Assembly: GCF_005144795.1 (NCBI RefSeq)
Contig: NZ_SWFJ01000006.1
Span: 78,727-142,726 of the forward strand
From: Streptococcus mitis
GTDB lineage: Bacteria; Bacillota; Bacilli; Lactobacillales; Streptococcaceae
Reading direction: 5' to 3'
DNA length: 64,000 bases
Both the position numbers and the translations under genes were made by a program. Positions within the stretch are counted from its first letter, which is position 1; each line of letters opens with the position of its first letter. Under the pieces are notes generated by a model. The model was not told where the DNA came from, did no database searches, and saw nothing but the letters and a program-made list of their open reading frames with translations. Shown piece after piece: positions 25,493 through 34,692 of the stretch.

Positions 25493-25524
25493 CTTAGTAT
25501 ACTACTAAGGAAAACCAATAGCAA
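25493..25524 (-). promoter_or_regulatory. dpr promoter with palindromic operator
   Basis: TTGCTA (25524-25519) and TATACT (25501-25496) are 17 nt apart on the minus strand. CTTAGTA-TAC-TACTAAG (25493-25509), a perfect 7-3-7 palindrome, covers the -10 box. It looks like a repressor site; the protein is unknown. Confidence 0.5.
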
Positions 25525-25600
25525 GCCAAATGACTCACATGAGAAAAGTTGCAATAGACTGATAATTTAAGAAAAGTTTGACATTATTTTATTAGCTGAT

Positions 25601-26224
25601 TTAATCAGATTTGCTTGAAAATTGGCTTTGGTAAAGTTCATAATAAAAGCCTTTTGCTTGGAGTGAGCTTTCATAATTTCCCTGCTCAATAATCTGTCCA
25701 TCCTTAAGAACGAGAATCTTATTTGCTTCTTGAATGGTCGAAAGGCGATGTGCAATGACAAAGCTGGTCCTTCCTTTCATCAATCGTTTCGTGATTTTTT
25801 GAATCAAGAGTTCCAAACAGGTATCAACAGAGGAAGTCGCTTCATCAAAAATAAGAATTTTAAAATTGGTTAGAGAGCACGCACGATGGTCAAGAGTTGT
25901 TTTTGCCCGAGGGAAATATTGCTGGAGTCTTGGTTCATCTCCATGTTATAACCACCAGGAAGAGTTCGGATAAAATGGTCTACATTAGCCGCTTTGGCGG
26001 CTTCTATTATTTCTTCGTCACTGGCGTTAAGATTTCCAAAATAGAGGTTTTCTTTGATCGTACCTTCATAAAGCCAAGCATCCTGTAAGACCATCCCAAA
26101 CTGACGGCGGTAGTCTTGGCATGACAACTGGTTAATATCCTGCCCGTCAACCAAGATTATATCTGCTCTAACATCATAAAAACGTATGAGTAGATTGATC
26201 AAGGTCGTCTTACCAGCTCCTGTA
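25601..26224 (-). pseudogene. ABC exporter ATPase fragment, frameshifted
   Basis: Reading on the minus strand, the fragment begins abruptly inside Walker A (PTGAGKTTLINLL, about 26213) and continues through a Q-loop (VLQDAWLYEGTIKENLYFG), signature (ISLGQKQ), Walker B (ILIFDEATSSVDT) and H-loop (VIAHRLST). The entire membrane domain is missing. One base is lost near 25872, changing frame between RAL and the Walker B segment. It is a dead remnant of a LmrA/MsbA-type exporter. Confidence 0.85.
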
Positions 26225-26255
26225 GGAAAAAATTCCTATTTCACAAGAACTCTCC

Positions 26256-26313
26256 AAACAAAAACAAGACAGGCAGTCAAAGTCACCTAGTGCTTTTGAC
26301 TGTCTGTCTGGAA
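26256..26313 (-). terminator. tpiA terminator
   Basis: On the minus strand AGACAGACAGTCAAA and TTTGACTGCCTGTCT form a long stem with one mismatch, followed by TGTTTTTGTTT. Confidence 0.75.
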
Positions 26314-26322
26314 TAACTTAGA

Positions 26323-27081
26323 TTATTTTACAAAGTCAAGCAATGCCAAGAAACTTTCAGCTTCAAGTGACGCACCACCAACAAGGGCACCGTCAACGTC
26401 TGGGCAAGCCATGTATGAAGCAACGTTTTCAGGTTTAACAGAACCGCCGTATTGAACACGAACTTTGTCTGCAACTTCTTGACCGAAGTCAGCAGCTACA
26501 ACGTCACGAACAACTTTACACATTTTTTGTGCGTCGTCTTGTGAAGCTGATTTACCAGTGCCGATAGCCCAGATTGGCTCATAAGCGATAACTGAGGCAG
26601 CAACTTGTTCAGCAGTCAATCCAGCCAATGCAGCAGATACTTGAGCACCTACAAATTCAGCAGCTTTACCAGCTTCGTAAGTTTCAAGTGATTCACCACA
26701 ACAGATGATTGGAAGCATACCGTTTGCAAAGATTGCTTTTGCTTTTTTGTTGATATCTTCGTCAGTTTCATGGAAGTAGTCACGGCGTTCTGAGTGGCCG
26801 ATAACAACGTAGTCAGTACCGATTTCTTTCAAAACTTGTGGGCTTGTTTCACCAGTGAAAGCACCTGCATTTTCAAAGTAACAGTTTTGAGCAGCAACTT
26901 TAAGGTTTGAACCTTTTGCAGCAGCAAGAACCGTTGTCAAATCAAGAGCTGGAGCTGCGATACCTGCTTCAACAAGATCTGATGAAGGAAGTTTTGATAC
27001 AACTGCTTCAACGAATGCTTTAGCTTCTTCTGGATTTTTGTTCATTTTCCAGTTACCAGCGATAAATGGTTTACGTGACAT
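26323..27081 (-). CDS. tpiA: Triosephosphate isomerase
   Basis: A 252-residue glycolytic TIM barrel that interconverts DHAP and glyceraldehyde-3-phosphate. AGNWKMN carries Asn/Lys of the active site, GHSERR the catalytic His and [11 protein letters not shown] the catalytic Glu and flexible loop. ATG 27081 is preferred because AAAGAGG lies seven bases before it; an ATG at 27102 would include that ribosome site. Confidence 0.97.
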   Translation of the reverse strand: MSRKPFIAGNWKMNKNPEEAKAFVEAVVSKLPSSDLVEAGIAAPALDLTTVLAAAKGSNLKVAAQNCYFENAGAFTGETSPQVLKEIGTDYVVIGHSERRDYFHETDEDINKKAKAIFANGMLPIICCGESLETYEAGKAAEFVGAQVSAALAGLTAEQVAASVIAYEPIWAIGTGKSASQDDAQKMCKVVRDVVAADFGQEVADKVRVQYGGSVKPENVASYMACPDVDGALVGGASLEAESFLALLDFVK

Positions 27082-27178
27082 TTCACATACCTCTTTTTTC
27101 AATTTATTTTCTATTTATTTTATCACAATTAAACACAGCTTGCAAATCTTACTCGGATTTCAATCCTGCTTCCAACGA

Positions 27179-27856
27179 TTAATCTTTCCAAAGATCCATA
27201 GCATTTCTAAAATCTGCAGATACCTGTGTCAACTGAGGATTGCTTGTTTCTCTCTCTGCCCGTTTAGCCTCGATTTGAGCCACACTTTTGATACCTTCAT
27301 GGCGCCAGTTTCTCAAAATCGCCTGAATGTACTTCCAGTTTGGTTTTCCATTCAAAACAGCTTCACGAAGAGCTTCCTTAATCACGTCAGCACTGGTTCC
27401 ATCTTCCTTTAGCGTCTTGGTCAAATCCTCAATCTCAAAAGGGGTCAACAAGCGTCCCAATTCCTGCTGGAAGGTTTCCACCAAATCTTTAAGCTGATTT
27501 TTAGGTGTCAGCTGATCTGAACTTGAATGAACTGCTCCAAGCAAGTCATCCAAACGTTCCAAAGCCAAACTAGCATCAAAAAGCAATTCAATTTCACCAT
27601 TCAATTCGATGGTTCGATACTGAAGCAGTCCCCTTTCCGTCAGATTGGAAATGGCCTGATTGACATCCGAAATTTCCTTACCAATCCTTTCAGCAATCTG
27701 GCTTGGGGACATTTCTTCTAAGCCTGTCGTATTTTGCAAATAGAAAAATTGCCAGACCAGAAAATCGTCGCTGGAAGGAAAGAGTTCCTTAAAATGCAAG
27801 AGCAGGGCACTCGGTAAAACCAAGTTCCCTGATTTAAAAGCGTCTAAATATGTCAT
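27179..27856 (-). CDS. dnaD: DnaD-family replication initiation protein
   Basis: A 225-residue primosome protein that helps load the replicative helicase. The N-terminal winged helix (SQIAERIGKEISDVNQAISNLTERGLL) is at about 54-82, and the C-terminal DnaD/DnaB2 domain carries the GKPNWKYIQAILRNW motif at about 168-183. It follows metA by eight bases, a conserved streptococcal pairing. Confidence 0.92.
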   Translation of the reverse strand: MTYLDAFKSGNLVLPSALLLHFKELFPSSDDFLVWQFFYLQNTTGLEEMSPSQIAERIGKEISDVNQAISNLTERGLLQYRTIELNGEIELLFDASLALERLDDLLGAVHSSSDQLTPKNQLKDLVETFQQELGRLLTPFEIEDLTKTLKEDGTSADVIKEALREAVLNGKPNWKYIQAILRNWRHEGIKSVAQIEAKRAERETSNPQLTQVSADFRNAMDLWKD

Positions 27857-27864
27857 AATTCCTC

Positions 27865-28809
27865 TTATAAATACCCAAATGCAGATGCATCATCTTCTAT
27901 TTTTCTCCAGTCAAAAGGTGTTTCCTGATAGACGGCATAGTTCACCCAGTTACTGAAAAAGAGGGCTGCTGATGAAGACCAACAAAGACAAGGTGTCTGG
28001 TTGACATCATCATCCTTAAAGTAATTTTCTGGAATATGTGGATCTAAACCTGCATCACGATCTCGGAAATATTCATTTGCCAAGGTATCACGATCATATT
28101 CCAAATGCCCAAAACTATAAATTTCTCGTAAATCACGACTAGCCAAAATCGAAACTCCAACCTGAGGACCCTCTGATAAAATCTCGAGATTGGTTTTATT
28201 TAAGACCTCTTCCTTAGAAATCTCCGTGTGCCGAGAATGAGGGGATACATAGCTATCGTCAAAGCCTCTAAAGAGAAGGTGTCCTTCTTTTAAAGTATCC
28301 TGAGGATAGATACCTGATAATTTACTGTCCATCTGGTATTTTTCCACCCCATAACGCAGATAAAGACCAGCCTGGGCACCCCAGCAGATATGAAGCGTCG
28401 AATAGACGTGGGTCTTGGACCACTCGATTACCTGACTGAATTCCTCCCAATAGTCCACTTCCTCAAATGGTAAATGCTCAACTGGAGCACCCGTGATAAT
28501 CATGCCATCAAAATACTCGTCCTTAACTTCAGGAAAAGTTTTATAAAAGGTCTCCATGTGCTCTGAACGAGTTGTCTTAGAGCGGTGGCTTTCCATATAG
28601 AGAAAATCAATATCCAGTTGCAGGGGTGTATTAGCCAAGTGGCGCAACAACTGGGTCTCTGTGACCATTTTCTGTGGCATGAGATTTAAAATTAAAATCT
28701 TCAAGGGACGAATATCTTGGTGTGCAGCACGTTGATCATCCATGACAAAGATATTCTCTGTCCGTAAAATCTCAACAGCTGGCAATTTTTTATCAATTCG
28801 AATAGGCAT
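27865..28809 (-). CDS. metA: Homoserine O-acyltransferase
   Basis: A 314-residue MetA-family enzyme that activates homoserine in methionine synthesis. The nucleophile is Cys142 in [11 protein letters not shown]; the His/Glu pair lies near [13 protein letters not shown]. Firmicute MetA proteins of this kind often use acetyl-CoA, which sequence alone does not settle. The promoter carries a MET-box. Confidence 0.94.
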   Translation of the reverse strand: MPIRIDKKLPAVEILRTENIFVMDDQRAAHQDIRPLKILILNLMPQKMVTETQLLRHLANTPLQLDIDFLYMESHRSKTTRSEHMETFYKTFPEVKDEYFDGMIITGAPVEHLPFEEVDYWEEFSQVIEWSKTHVYSTLHICWGAQAGLYLRYGVEKYQMDSKLSGIYPQDTLKEGHLLFRGFDDSYVSPHSRHTEISKEEVLNKTNLEILSEGPQVGVSILASRDLREIYSFGHLEYDRDTLANEYFRDRDAGLDPHIPENYFKDDDVNQTPCLCWSSSAALFFSNWVNYAVYQETPFDWRKIEDDASAFGYL

Positions 28810-28884
28810 AACCCTCTCCTAACTGTACTCTTTCAGGAATAATTGCTTGTGTTTAGAGTTAAAATGTAAACACTTGTTTCCTTT

Positions 28885-28918
28885 ATTATACTGTAAGAAG
28901 ATATAGTTTTCAATTATA
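28885..28918 (-). promoter_or_regulatory. metA promoter with MET-box
   Basis: TTGAAA (28913-28908) and TATAAT (28890-28885) are 17 nt apart on the minus strand. TATAGTTTTCAATTATA (28902-28918) matches the streptococcal MET-box TATAGTTTSAAACTATA at 14 of 17 positions and overlaps the -35. A LysR-type methionine regulator is the expected ligand. Confidence 0.6.
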
Positions 28919-28965
28919 GTTTTTCTCTAACTAGCTATAGTCTATTTTTATATCCTAATGTAGAG

Positions 28966-28990
28966 AAAACAGCCCTAGGGACTGTTTTTC
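28966..28990 (-). terminator. apt terminator
   Basis: AAAACAGTCC-CTA-GGGCTGTTTT is followed by CTC on the minus strand, right after the apt stop codon. Confidence 0.7.
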
Positions 28991-28991
28991 A

Positions 28992-29504
28992 TTAATAATG
29001 CATAAGAACTTTGTAATCGTAGTCACCGATTTTTTCACGACCGTTCAATTCATCCAATTCAACAAGGAAGGCACAACCTGCTACAACACCACCAAGTTTT
29101 TCAATCATCTCGATAGTTGCCTTAACAGTTCCACCTGTTGCCAAGAGGTCATCTACGATAAGAACACGTTGACCTGGCTTAATGGCATCAGCATGCATAG
29201 TTAAGGTATCAACCCCGTACTCTTTTTCATAGTCAGCAGAAATAACTTCGCGTGGCAATTTACCTGGCTTACGAACAGGTGCAAAACCAATTCCCAACTC
29301 AAAGGCAACTGGACAGCCCACGATAAAACCACGAGCTTCAGGCCCTACGATCATATCAATTTTCTTGTCAGTAGCATATTGAACGATTTCACGAACAGCA
29401 TAGCTATAAGCATTTCCATCAGCCATCAAAGGACTGATATCACGGAAGGTAATTCCTTCCTTCGGATAATTTTCAATTGTTGCAATGTAATCTTTTAAAT
29501 TCAT
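28992..29504 (-). CDS. apt: Adenine phosphoribosyltransferase
   Basis: A 170-residue purine salvage enzyme that makes AMP from adenine and PRPP. The PRPP-binding motif [13 protein letters not shown] is at about 118-130, and the hood region carries [12 protein letters not shown]. Normal length; single gene with a terminator at its end. Confidence 0.96.
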   Translation of the reverse strand: MNLKDYIATIENYPKEGITFRDISPLMADGNAYSYAVREIVQYATDKKIDMIVGPEARGFIVGCPVAFELGIGFAPVRKPGKLPREVISADYEKEYGVDTLTMHADAIKPGQRVLIVDDLLATGGTVKATIEMIEKLGGVVAGCAFLVELDELNGREKIGDYDYKVLMHY

Positions 29505-29590
29505 CTTTTTCTTTCTTTCAAAGTTTTTTACTCTCTATTATAGCATATTTTTTAAGAAAGAAAAAAGGAAAAGTTAACTTCAATAATTAT

Positions 29591-30349
29591 CTAACGATTT
29601 GACGATTTATAACTAGCCATAGCAATAAAGCCCAATTTCTGTTTATTTTTAGCGAACATTTTATACATCGTTAAAAACTGCTTCCTATTCTCCTTTTTAC
29701 AAGCATTTACACAAATTTTTAAGGTTCCTAGCCAACCTTCGTCATAAATCATACCTGATAATTTCATTAATGTCATTTCACCAGTCAATACTTTCACATC
29801 ACGATAACCTGATTCTATCATCACCTGTTCCCAACCATCTTGAGTTAAAGGACCTACATTTACATGAATTGCTTGTGATAATTCCTGTCTGACAGACTCT
29901 TTAGCTTCCTTAAGAAGCACATCATGTGTCAAGAGAAGACCTTCAGGTTTTAAAACCCTTAGATACTCCATTACACATTTTTTCTTAGCTTGATCGGCTT
30001 GCATAGTCAGCATAGCTTCATTTATAACAATATCAAAACTAGCATCTTCATAAGGAAGTTTCATTGCATTTGCTCTTTCAAATCTGATCAAATGATCAAC
30101 ACCTGCCGTTTCAGCAGATTTTTTAGCCACTTCTAGAGCTTGAGCATCCATATCAACAGCAGTTATCTTGCAACCAAAACGCTGTGCCAACTCAATTGCT
30201 GTAGTTCCCCTATTACAAGCAACTTCTAGTATTCTCTTTTCTTTTGAAAATCCTCCTTCCGCAATTAACCAATCTGTGGCACGTTTTCCACCTGGACGTA
30301 AGCGTTTTTTCCCCAGTTTTGCTAAAAACTTATGACCTGCTTCTGACAT
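29591..30349 (-). CDS. Class I SAM-dependent methyltransferase
   Basis: A 252-residue protein with the Rossmann methyltransferase fold: motif I ILEVACNRGTTAIELA near residue 40, acidic loop VDMDAQAL, and the post-motif FDIVINEAML. The substrate is unknown. The Cys/Lys-rich C-terminus (ICVNACKKENRKQF) is unusual. The gene stands alone between apt and the gap before rplA. Confidence 0.82.
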   Translation of the reverse strand: MSEAGHKFLAKLGKKRLRPGGKRATDWLIAEGGFSKEKRILEVACNRGTTAIELAQRFGCKITAVDMDAQALEVAKKSAETAGVDHLIRFERANAMKLPYEDASFDIVINEAMLTMQADQAKKKCVMEYLRVLKPEGLLLTHDVLLKEAKESVRQELSQAIHVNVGPLTQDGWEQVMIESGYRDVKVLTGEMTLMKLSGMIYDEGWLGTLKICVNACKKENRKQFLTMYKMFAKNKQKLGFIAMASYKSSNR

Positions 30350-30782
30350 TTGAACACCTCTATTTTTTCTTTATTATAACATAAAATTATATTATCTGAC
30401 AATTCTAATCTATTATTTGATAAACTAGAATCAAAAGCACACAAGCTGCCATGACTATAGCATAAATCTATTAATCACCTCTCTAATTCGAATTCAATTG
30501 CTCACGTAGTTTACGCATATAGGTTACGACTACATATTTGTACTTTAGATTTGCTGATCTCCTTATCCGCTATATATCACGTGCCTATTCGTATAGCCAA
30601 GATTTCTCTATCTCTTCCTCTGCCGATTCTTATTTCCAGCGTCAGACTTAAACAGTCTATCCTAATGCCGTTCGATAAGCTACTCACAATAGTTAGACTT
30701 GGGAATAACTTTTGGGTTTACTAGTATATAATCCTCGCAGAGAACTTACACCTCAGATGAACGGAATGTTCATAGTACCTAA
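30350..30782. other. Gap without a recognisable gene
   Basis: This stretch precedes the methyltransferase gene. A plus-strand frame without a start codon is open for about 78 codons (30486-30722), but its composition is not protein-like. The minus strand has several stops in every frame. It may be a badly decayed mobile element. I cannot name it. Confidence 0.4.
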
Positions 30783-30812
30783 AAAAACGAGCACTTTCGT
30801 ACTCGTTCTCTG
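30783..30812 (-). terminator. rplK-rplA operon terminator
   Basis: ACGAGTAC-GAAA-GTGCTCGT with a stable GNRA-type loop is followed by TTTTTTT, about 15 bases after the rplA stop. Confidence 0.85.
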
Positions 30813-30826
30813 ATATAAACTACTGA

Positions 30827-31516
30827 TTAAAGTGAGTTTACGTCAACTTTGATACCAACACCTTGAGTAGTTGTGATAGTCAAGTTTGTTACGTAAGTTC
30901 CTTTAGCTGTAGCTGGTTTTGCTTTTTGGATTGTTTCGTTGAAAGCTTTGAAGTTTTCAACCAATTTTTCAGCTTCAAATGATACTTTACCGATGATAGC
31001 TTGAACGTTACCTGCACGGTCTGCACGGTAAGTGATTTTACCACCTTTAGACTCTTCAACTGCTTTAGCAACATCCATAGTTACAGTACCAGTTTTAGGG
31101 TTTGGCATCAAGTTACGTGGTCCAAGGACACGTCCAAGACGTCCAACAAGAGCCATCATGTCAGGTGTAGCGATAACTACGTCGAAGTCCAACCAACCGT
31201 CGTTGATTTTAGCAACAAGGTCATCTTCACCAACAAAGTCTGCACCAGCAGCTTTTGCTTCTTCAGCTTTTGCACCACGTGCGAAAACAAGAACGCGTGA
31301 AGTTTTACCAGTACCGTTTGGCAATACCATTGCTCCACGGATTTGTTGGTCAGCTTTTTTAACGTCGATGTTCAAGTTGTAAGCAACTTCTACAGTTGCG
31401 TCAAATTTTGCAAAGTTAGTTTCTTTTGCAAGTGCTACAGCTTCTTCTACGCTGTATGCTTTTGTGCTGTCAATTTTCTCAAGAGCAGCACGAAGTTGTT
31501 TGCTTTTTTTAGCCAT
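30827..31516 (-). CDS. rplA: 50S ribosomal protein L1
   Basis: A 229-residue component of the ribosomal L1 stalk, also an RNA-binding translational repressor of its own operon in many bacteria. The signature segment [18 protein letters not shown] is at about 132-149. Strong codon bias fits a highly expressed gene. A 207-bp spacer separates it from rplK and contains an L1-site-like sequence. Confidence 0.97.
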
Positions 31517-31545
31517 TTTCTATTCTCCTTGTAAGTGGTTCAATC

Positions 31546-31696
31546 GATTTTCATCTCCCACGTCACTTCTCGAAATGATGAAGTCTTGCGGGTTATCAGT
31601 CTATTAATTTTCTTTTCCTACTTCGTTAAGTTCCCTTGCTGTACCCAAGTACAAGCTTCAGTCACTTGCCTAGTATGAAAAGCAACTAATAGACTG
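31546..31696 (-). promoter_or_regulatory. Structured rplK-rplA spacer with L1-site-like motif
   Basis: GTGGGAGATGAAAATC (31561-31546) resembles the L1-binding GUGGGAG element found in the rplK leader. A perfect ten-base inverted repeat, CAGTCTATTA (31597-31606) and TAATAGACTG (31687-31696), closes an 80-nt region that contains smaller hairpins. This suggests RNA-level control of rplA. Confidence 0.4.
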
Positions 31697-31723
31697 CTGT
31701 GAGATTTTCTACTATGTTATTGA

Positions 31724-32149
31724 TTAGTCAACAACAGTGAATCCCATAGAACGAGCAGTACCTTCGATCATACGCATTGCAGACTCTACGTTTGCTGCGT
31801 TCAAATCTGGCATCTTAGTTTCTGCAATTTCTTGTACTTGTGCACGAGTAACTGTAGCAACTTTAGTTTTGTTAGGTGTACCTGATCCTTTTTCAACACC
31901 TGCAGCTTTTTTCAAAAGAACAGCAGCTGGTGGTGTTTTAGTGATGAAAGTAAATGATTTATCTTCGTAAACTGAGATAACAACTGGAATAATCATACCA
32001 GCTTGGTCAGCTGTACGAGCGTTGAACTCTTTTGTGAATCCCATGATGTTGATACCAGCTTGACCAAGAGCAGGTCCAACCGGTGGAGCTGGTGTAGCTT
32101 TACCAGCAGGGATTTGCAATTTTACAAGTTTTTCGACTTTTTTAGCCAT
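31724..32149 (-). CDS. rplK: 50S ribosomal protein L11
   Basis: A 141-residue protein of the GTPase-associated centre that binds 23S rRNA and is needed for the stringent response. The N-terminal [20 protein letters not shown] and the C-terminal [10 protein letters not shown] are the family signature. It is the first gene of the rplK-rplA unit. Confidence 0.97.
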   Translation of the reverse strand: MAKKVEKLVKLQIPAGKATPAPPVGPALGQAGINIMGFTKEFNARTADQAGMIIPVVISVYEDKSFTFITKTPPAAVLLKKAAGVEKGSGTPNKTKVATVTRAQVQEIAETKMPDLNAANVESAMRMIEGTARSMGFTVVD

Positions 32150-32179
32150 TTTTAAATCCTCCTTTGTGGTTTTGGCGGT

Positions 32180-32255
32180 AATTAAAGATTTTTACCTCCC
32201 ACAAGTATGCTTTACACATACTTATCCATTATACACTATTTATCTAGAATTGCAA
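32180..32255 (-). promoter_or_regulatory. rplK promoter and L1-type leader
   Basis: TTGCAA (32255-32250) and TATAAT (32233-32228) are 16 nt apart on the minus strand. The leader contains GTGGGAGGTAAAAATC (32202-32187) followed by TTACC, which can pair with GGTAA. This is a plausible L1 autoregulatory site. Confidence 0.5.
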
Positions 32256-32271
32256 GAGAAAAGTTTATTTT

Positions 32272-32370
32272 CTATACTCAAAGAGCAAACTAGGAAGCTA
32301 GCTGCAGGCTGTACTTGAGTACGGTAAGGCGACGCTGACGTGGTTTGAATTTGATTTTCGAAGAGTATTA
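32272..32370 (-). repeat. Short BOX element, supplying a stop codon
   Basis: This is the short BOX form without boxB: the boxC part (AGAGCAAACTAGGAAGCTAG) joins directly to GTACTTGAGTACGGTAAGG and the boxA end CGAAGAGTATTA. Nine bases of the boxC terminus are deleted. The last TTA is the stop of ldcB on the minus strand. Confidence 0.9.
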
Positions 32371-33084
32371 ATTGACATAATCTCCACCTTCAAATCCATA
32401 GTATTCTTCCAAACTGAGACCACTCTCAGCAATTTCTTTTGCTTCTTTTCCGACATAACGAAGGTGCCATTCTTCAGCCATATAGCCGGTTTCTTTTTCC
32501 TTACCTTTGAGATAACGGACAACAAAGCCATAATCAGCCGCATGGTCCAAGAGCCATTGAGCCGCTTTTTCTTCTGTTACTAAATCACCATCAGTACCAA
32601 TAACATCAAAGGCCAAGCCAGTTTGGTGTTCACTGTAACCGGGACGAGCAGAGTAACGGTCAGCAGCTTCCTTCCCATCTTGGTTTACATAATCTTGATA
32701 GAGCTTGGTCTGAGTTTCATAACTTCTAAAACCACTATAATGGTCACTGATTGGGAATCCTGCCTCTTGCATAGCTTTGATGAGTTTGAGCAACTCTGCC
32801 TTGGCTGTTGGATTTTCCCCTGGATTGTAGTCTTTCGACAATGGATAGTGTTTATTTGCTACGATGATTTCATCGTATTTCCCTTGGATACTGTAGTAGT
32901 CTCCTTTATTGACCACTTCTGCTTTTTTCTGGGTGGCTTCTTGAGACTTATTTCCGACTGTTCCATCAGCTTTAGCTGTTTGTTCTGTCTTAGCTACTCC
33001 ATCTTCATTTTTTGCTTTTTCTTGTGAACAAGCTGCTAGATTCAAGGCTAGCAAGGCTGTCAAAACAAGGTATCTTTTTTTCAT
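32368..33084 (-). CDS. ldcB: LD-carboxypeptidase lipoprotein (LdcB/DacB)
   Basis: A 238-residue lipoprotein with lipobox LAAC at Cys19, a charged linker, then a VanY-like zinc domain. Zinc ligands are in the SARPGYSEHQTGLAFDV segment and EEWHLRYV. It trims the D-Ala of tetrapeptide stems in the cell wall, affecting shape and separation. Its TAA stop lies in the terminus of a BOX, and rplK follows. Confidence 0.92.
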   Translation of the reverse strand: MKKRYLVLTALLALNLAACSQEKAKNEDGVAKTEQTAKADGTVGNKSQEATQKKAEVVNKGDYYSIQGKYDEIIVANKHYPLSKDYNPGENPTAKAELLKLIKAMQEAGFPISDHYSGFRSYETQTKLYQDYVNQDGKEAADRYSARPGYSEHQTGLAFDVIGTDGDLVTEEKAAQWLLDHAADYGFVVRYLKGKEKETGYMAEEWHLRYVGKEAKEIAESGLSLEEYYGFEGGDYVN

Positions 33085-33086
33085 TT

Positions 33087-33557
33087 CTACTCCTTTATTT
33101 CTAATAGGTTATCTACTTCTGACGATAAACGTTTGACTAATTGTTTAATCTCATCAGGTTTTACTTGGCAGGTTTCTGCTGTCATTTCTTCAAAGGGAAC
33201 CCACCAGACTGGACCACGTCCCTTGAGACCGTGACCATTCATATCACCTGTTCGTCTAGGGAAAAGATGCCAGTGGAGATGGGCATCGCCATTTCCTAAA
33301 AGTTCAATATTCATTTTCTCGGCAGCAAAGGACTTGGCAACTGCCTCTTGGACTAAACTCATTTCCTCTAGAAAACGGATTCTAGTTTCCTTCTCTAAAT
33401 AATGCAATTCGGTGACATGTTCCTTGGCTAGAAAGAGACTATAGCCTGCAAAATACTGGTGGTCTCCAATCACAAGATAGCCTGTTTTCAACTCTTTGAC
33501 AAAATAGGGATTTTCTCCCTTCTTGATGAGCTCAATTCTCTGGCAAATCAAACACAT
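33087..33557 (-). CDS. HIT-family nucleotide hydrolase
   Basis: A 156-residue histidine-triad protein: the active site HLHWHLFPRR is near residue 94, with the N-terminal CLICQRIE perhaps forming a metal half-site. Members hydrolyse dinucleoside polyphosphates or AMP conjugates; the substrate is not known. It sits in a run with pepA and ldcB with one- to two-base spacings. Confidence 0.87.
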   Translation of the reverse strand: MCLICQRIELIKKGENPYFVKELKTGYLVIGDHQYFAGYSLFLAKEHVTELHYLEKETRIRFLEEMSLVQEAVAKSFAAEKMNIELLGNGDAHLHWHLFPRRTGDMNGHGLKGRGPVWWVPFEEMTAETCQVKPDEIKQLVKRLSSEVDNLLEIKE

Positions 33558-33558
33558 A

Positions 33559-34596
33559 TTAGTCTACCAATGCACTCTTAAGATAAGCATCGACCATTCG
33601 TTCTGTTGCGACCACCGAATCAATATGAGTACGCTCATAAGAATGACTAGACTCGATACCAGCACCAAGAAGGGCATGTTTGACTTCTGCACCTGCAGAC
33701 ATAGCCGCTGAAGCGTCCGAACCATAAAATGGATAGATGTCCAGCTTAAATGGAATATCTTGCTCTTTAGCCAAAGCAACCAAATGTTGACGGAAGTCAT
33801 AGTGATAAGGACCTGAAGCATCCTTTACGCAGATAGATACTGTGTACTCATCTGTTTGCTGGTCATCTCCCATAGCTCCCATATCCACAGCCAGATATTC
33901 TACTACCTGAGCAGGGATATTAGAGTTAGCTCCATGCCCCACTTCTTCAAAAACTGAAAAAGCAAAATGGGTTGTTACAGGCAACTCAATCTTCTCTTCC
34001 CTATAAATACGAAGCAGATTAAGCAAAATCGCTGCGCTGACCTTATCGTCCAAATGACGAGACTTGATAAAACCTGTATCTGTTACGACGGTTCGTGGAT
34101 CAAAACTGATAAAATCACCTACCTCAATCCCCAAGGAACGAGTTTCTTTTTCATTTGTTACTTTGACGTCCAAACGCACTTCCATATTGTCTTGCGTGCG
34201 TTCTGCAGTTCCTGCATCCTTGTAGACATGGCAAGAGGTCTGGTGGATAAGGATGGTTCCTGATACCTTTTGACCTGTGCTAGCTACATGAACGGTACAG
34301 TTTTCTCCTTCAATCATGTTCCAAGGGAAACCACCGATACGGTCCATTTTGAGACGGCCATCTGGTTTAACAGCACGGACAATGGCACCCAGCGTATCCA
34401 CATGGGCAGTCACATAGCGATGCTCTTCATCATTTCGACCTTTAATGGTCACATTGACACCGCCTTTGGCTGTACGAACTGGCTGATAACCAAAACCTTC
34501 TAGAGTCTTGACTAAATAGTCCGAAATCTCACGAGTGAAGCCTGTTGGCGACTCAATGGCTGTCAGTTCTTTGATATATTCTACTGTTTGATTCAT
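33559..34596 (-). CDS. pepA: M42-family glutamyl/aminopeptidase
   Basis: A 345-residue dinuclear metallopeptidase that forms large tetrahedral particles. Metal ligands are in TAHVDTLGAIV, the SRHLDDKVSA segment, FEEVGHGAN and AVDMGAMG. It removes N-terminal residues, preferentially Glu/Asp in the lactococcal homologue. It is followed by the HIT gene after one base. Confidence 0.9.
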   Translation of the reverse strand: MNQTVEYIKELTAIESPTGFTREISDYLVKTLEGFGYQPVRTAKGGVNVTIKGRNDEEHRYVTAHVDTLGAIVRAVKPDGRLKMDRIGGFPWNMIEGENCTVHVASTGQKVSGTILIHQTSCHVYKDAGTAERTQDNMEVRLDVKVTNEKETRSLGIEVGDFISFDPRTVVTDTGFIKSRHLDDKVSAAILLNLLRIYREEKIELPVTTHFAFSVFEEVGHGANSNIPAQVVEYLAVDMGAMGDDQQTDEYTVSICVKDASGPYHYDFRQHLVALAKEQDIPFKLDIYPFYGSDASAAMSAGAEVKHALLGAGIESSHSYERTHIDSVVATERMVDAYLKSALVD

Positions 34597-34650
34597 TTCT
34601 TCACCTCTTTTGCTACCTATTATAACACATTTATCATCGGATAAAAAAGA

Positions 34651-34690
34651 AAATCACTCCTGTAGACTTGACTACAAAAGTGATTTTAAT
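34651..34690 (-). terminator. brnQ terminator
   Basis: AAAATCACT and AGTGATTTT enclose an inner TGTAG/CTACA helix. It is followed by CTTTTTT on the minus strand. Confidence 0.8.
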
Positions 34691-34692
34691 GA

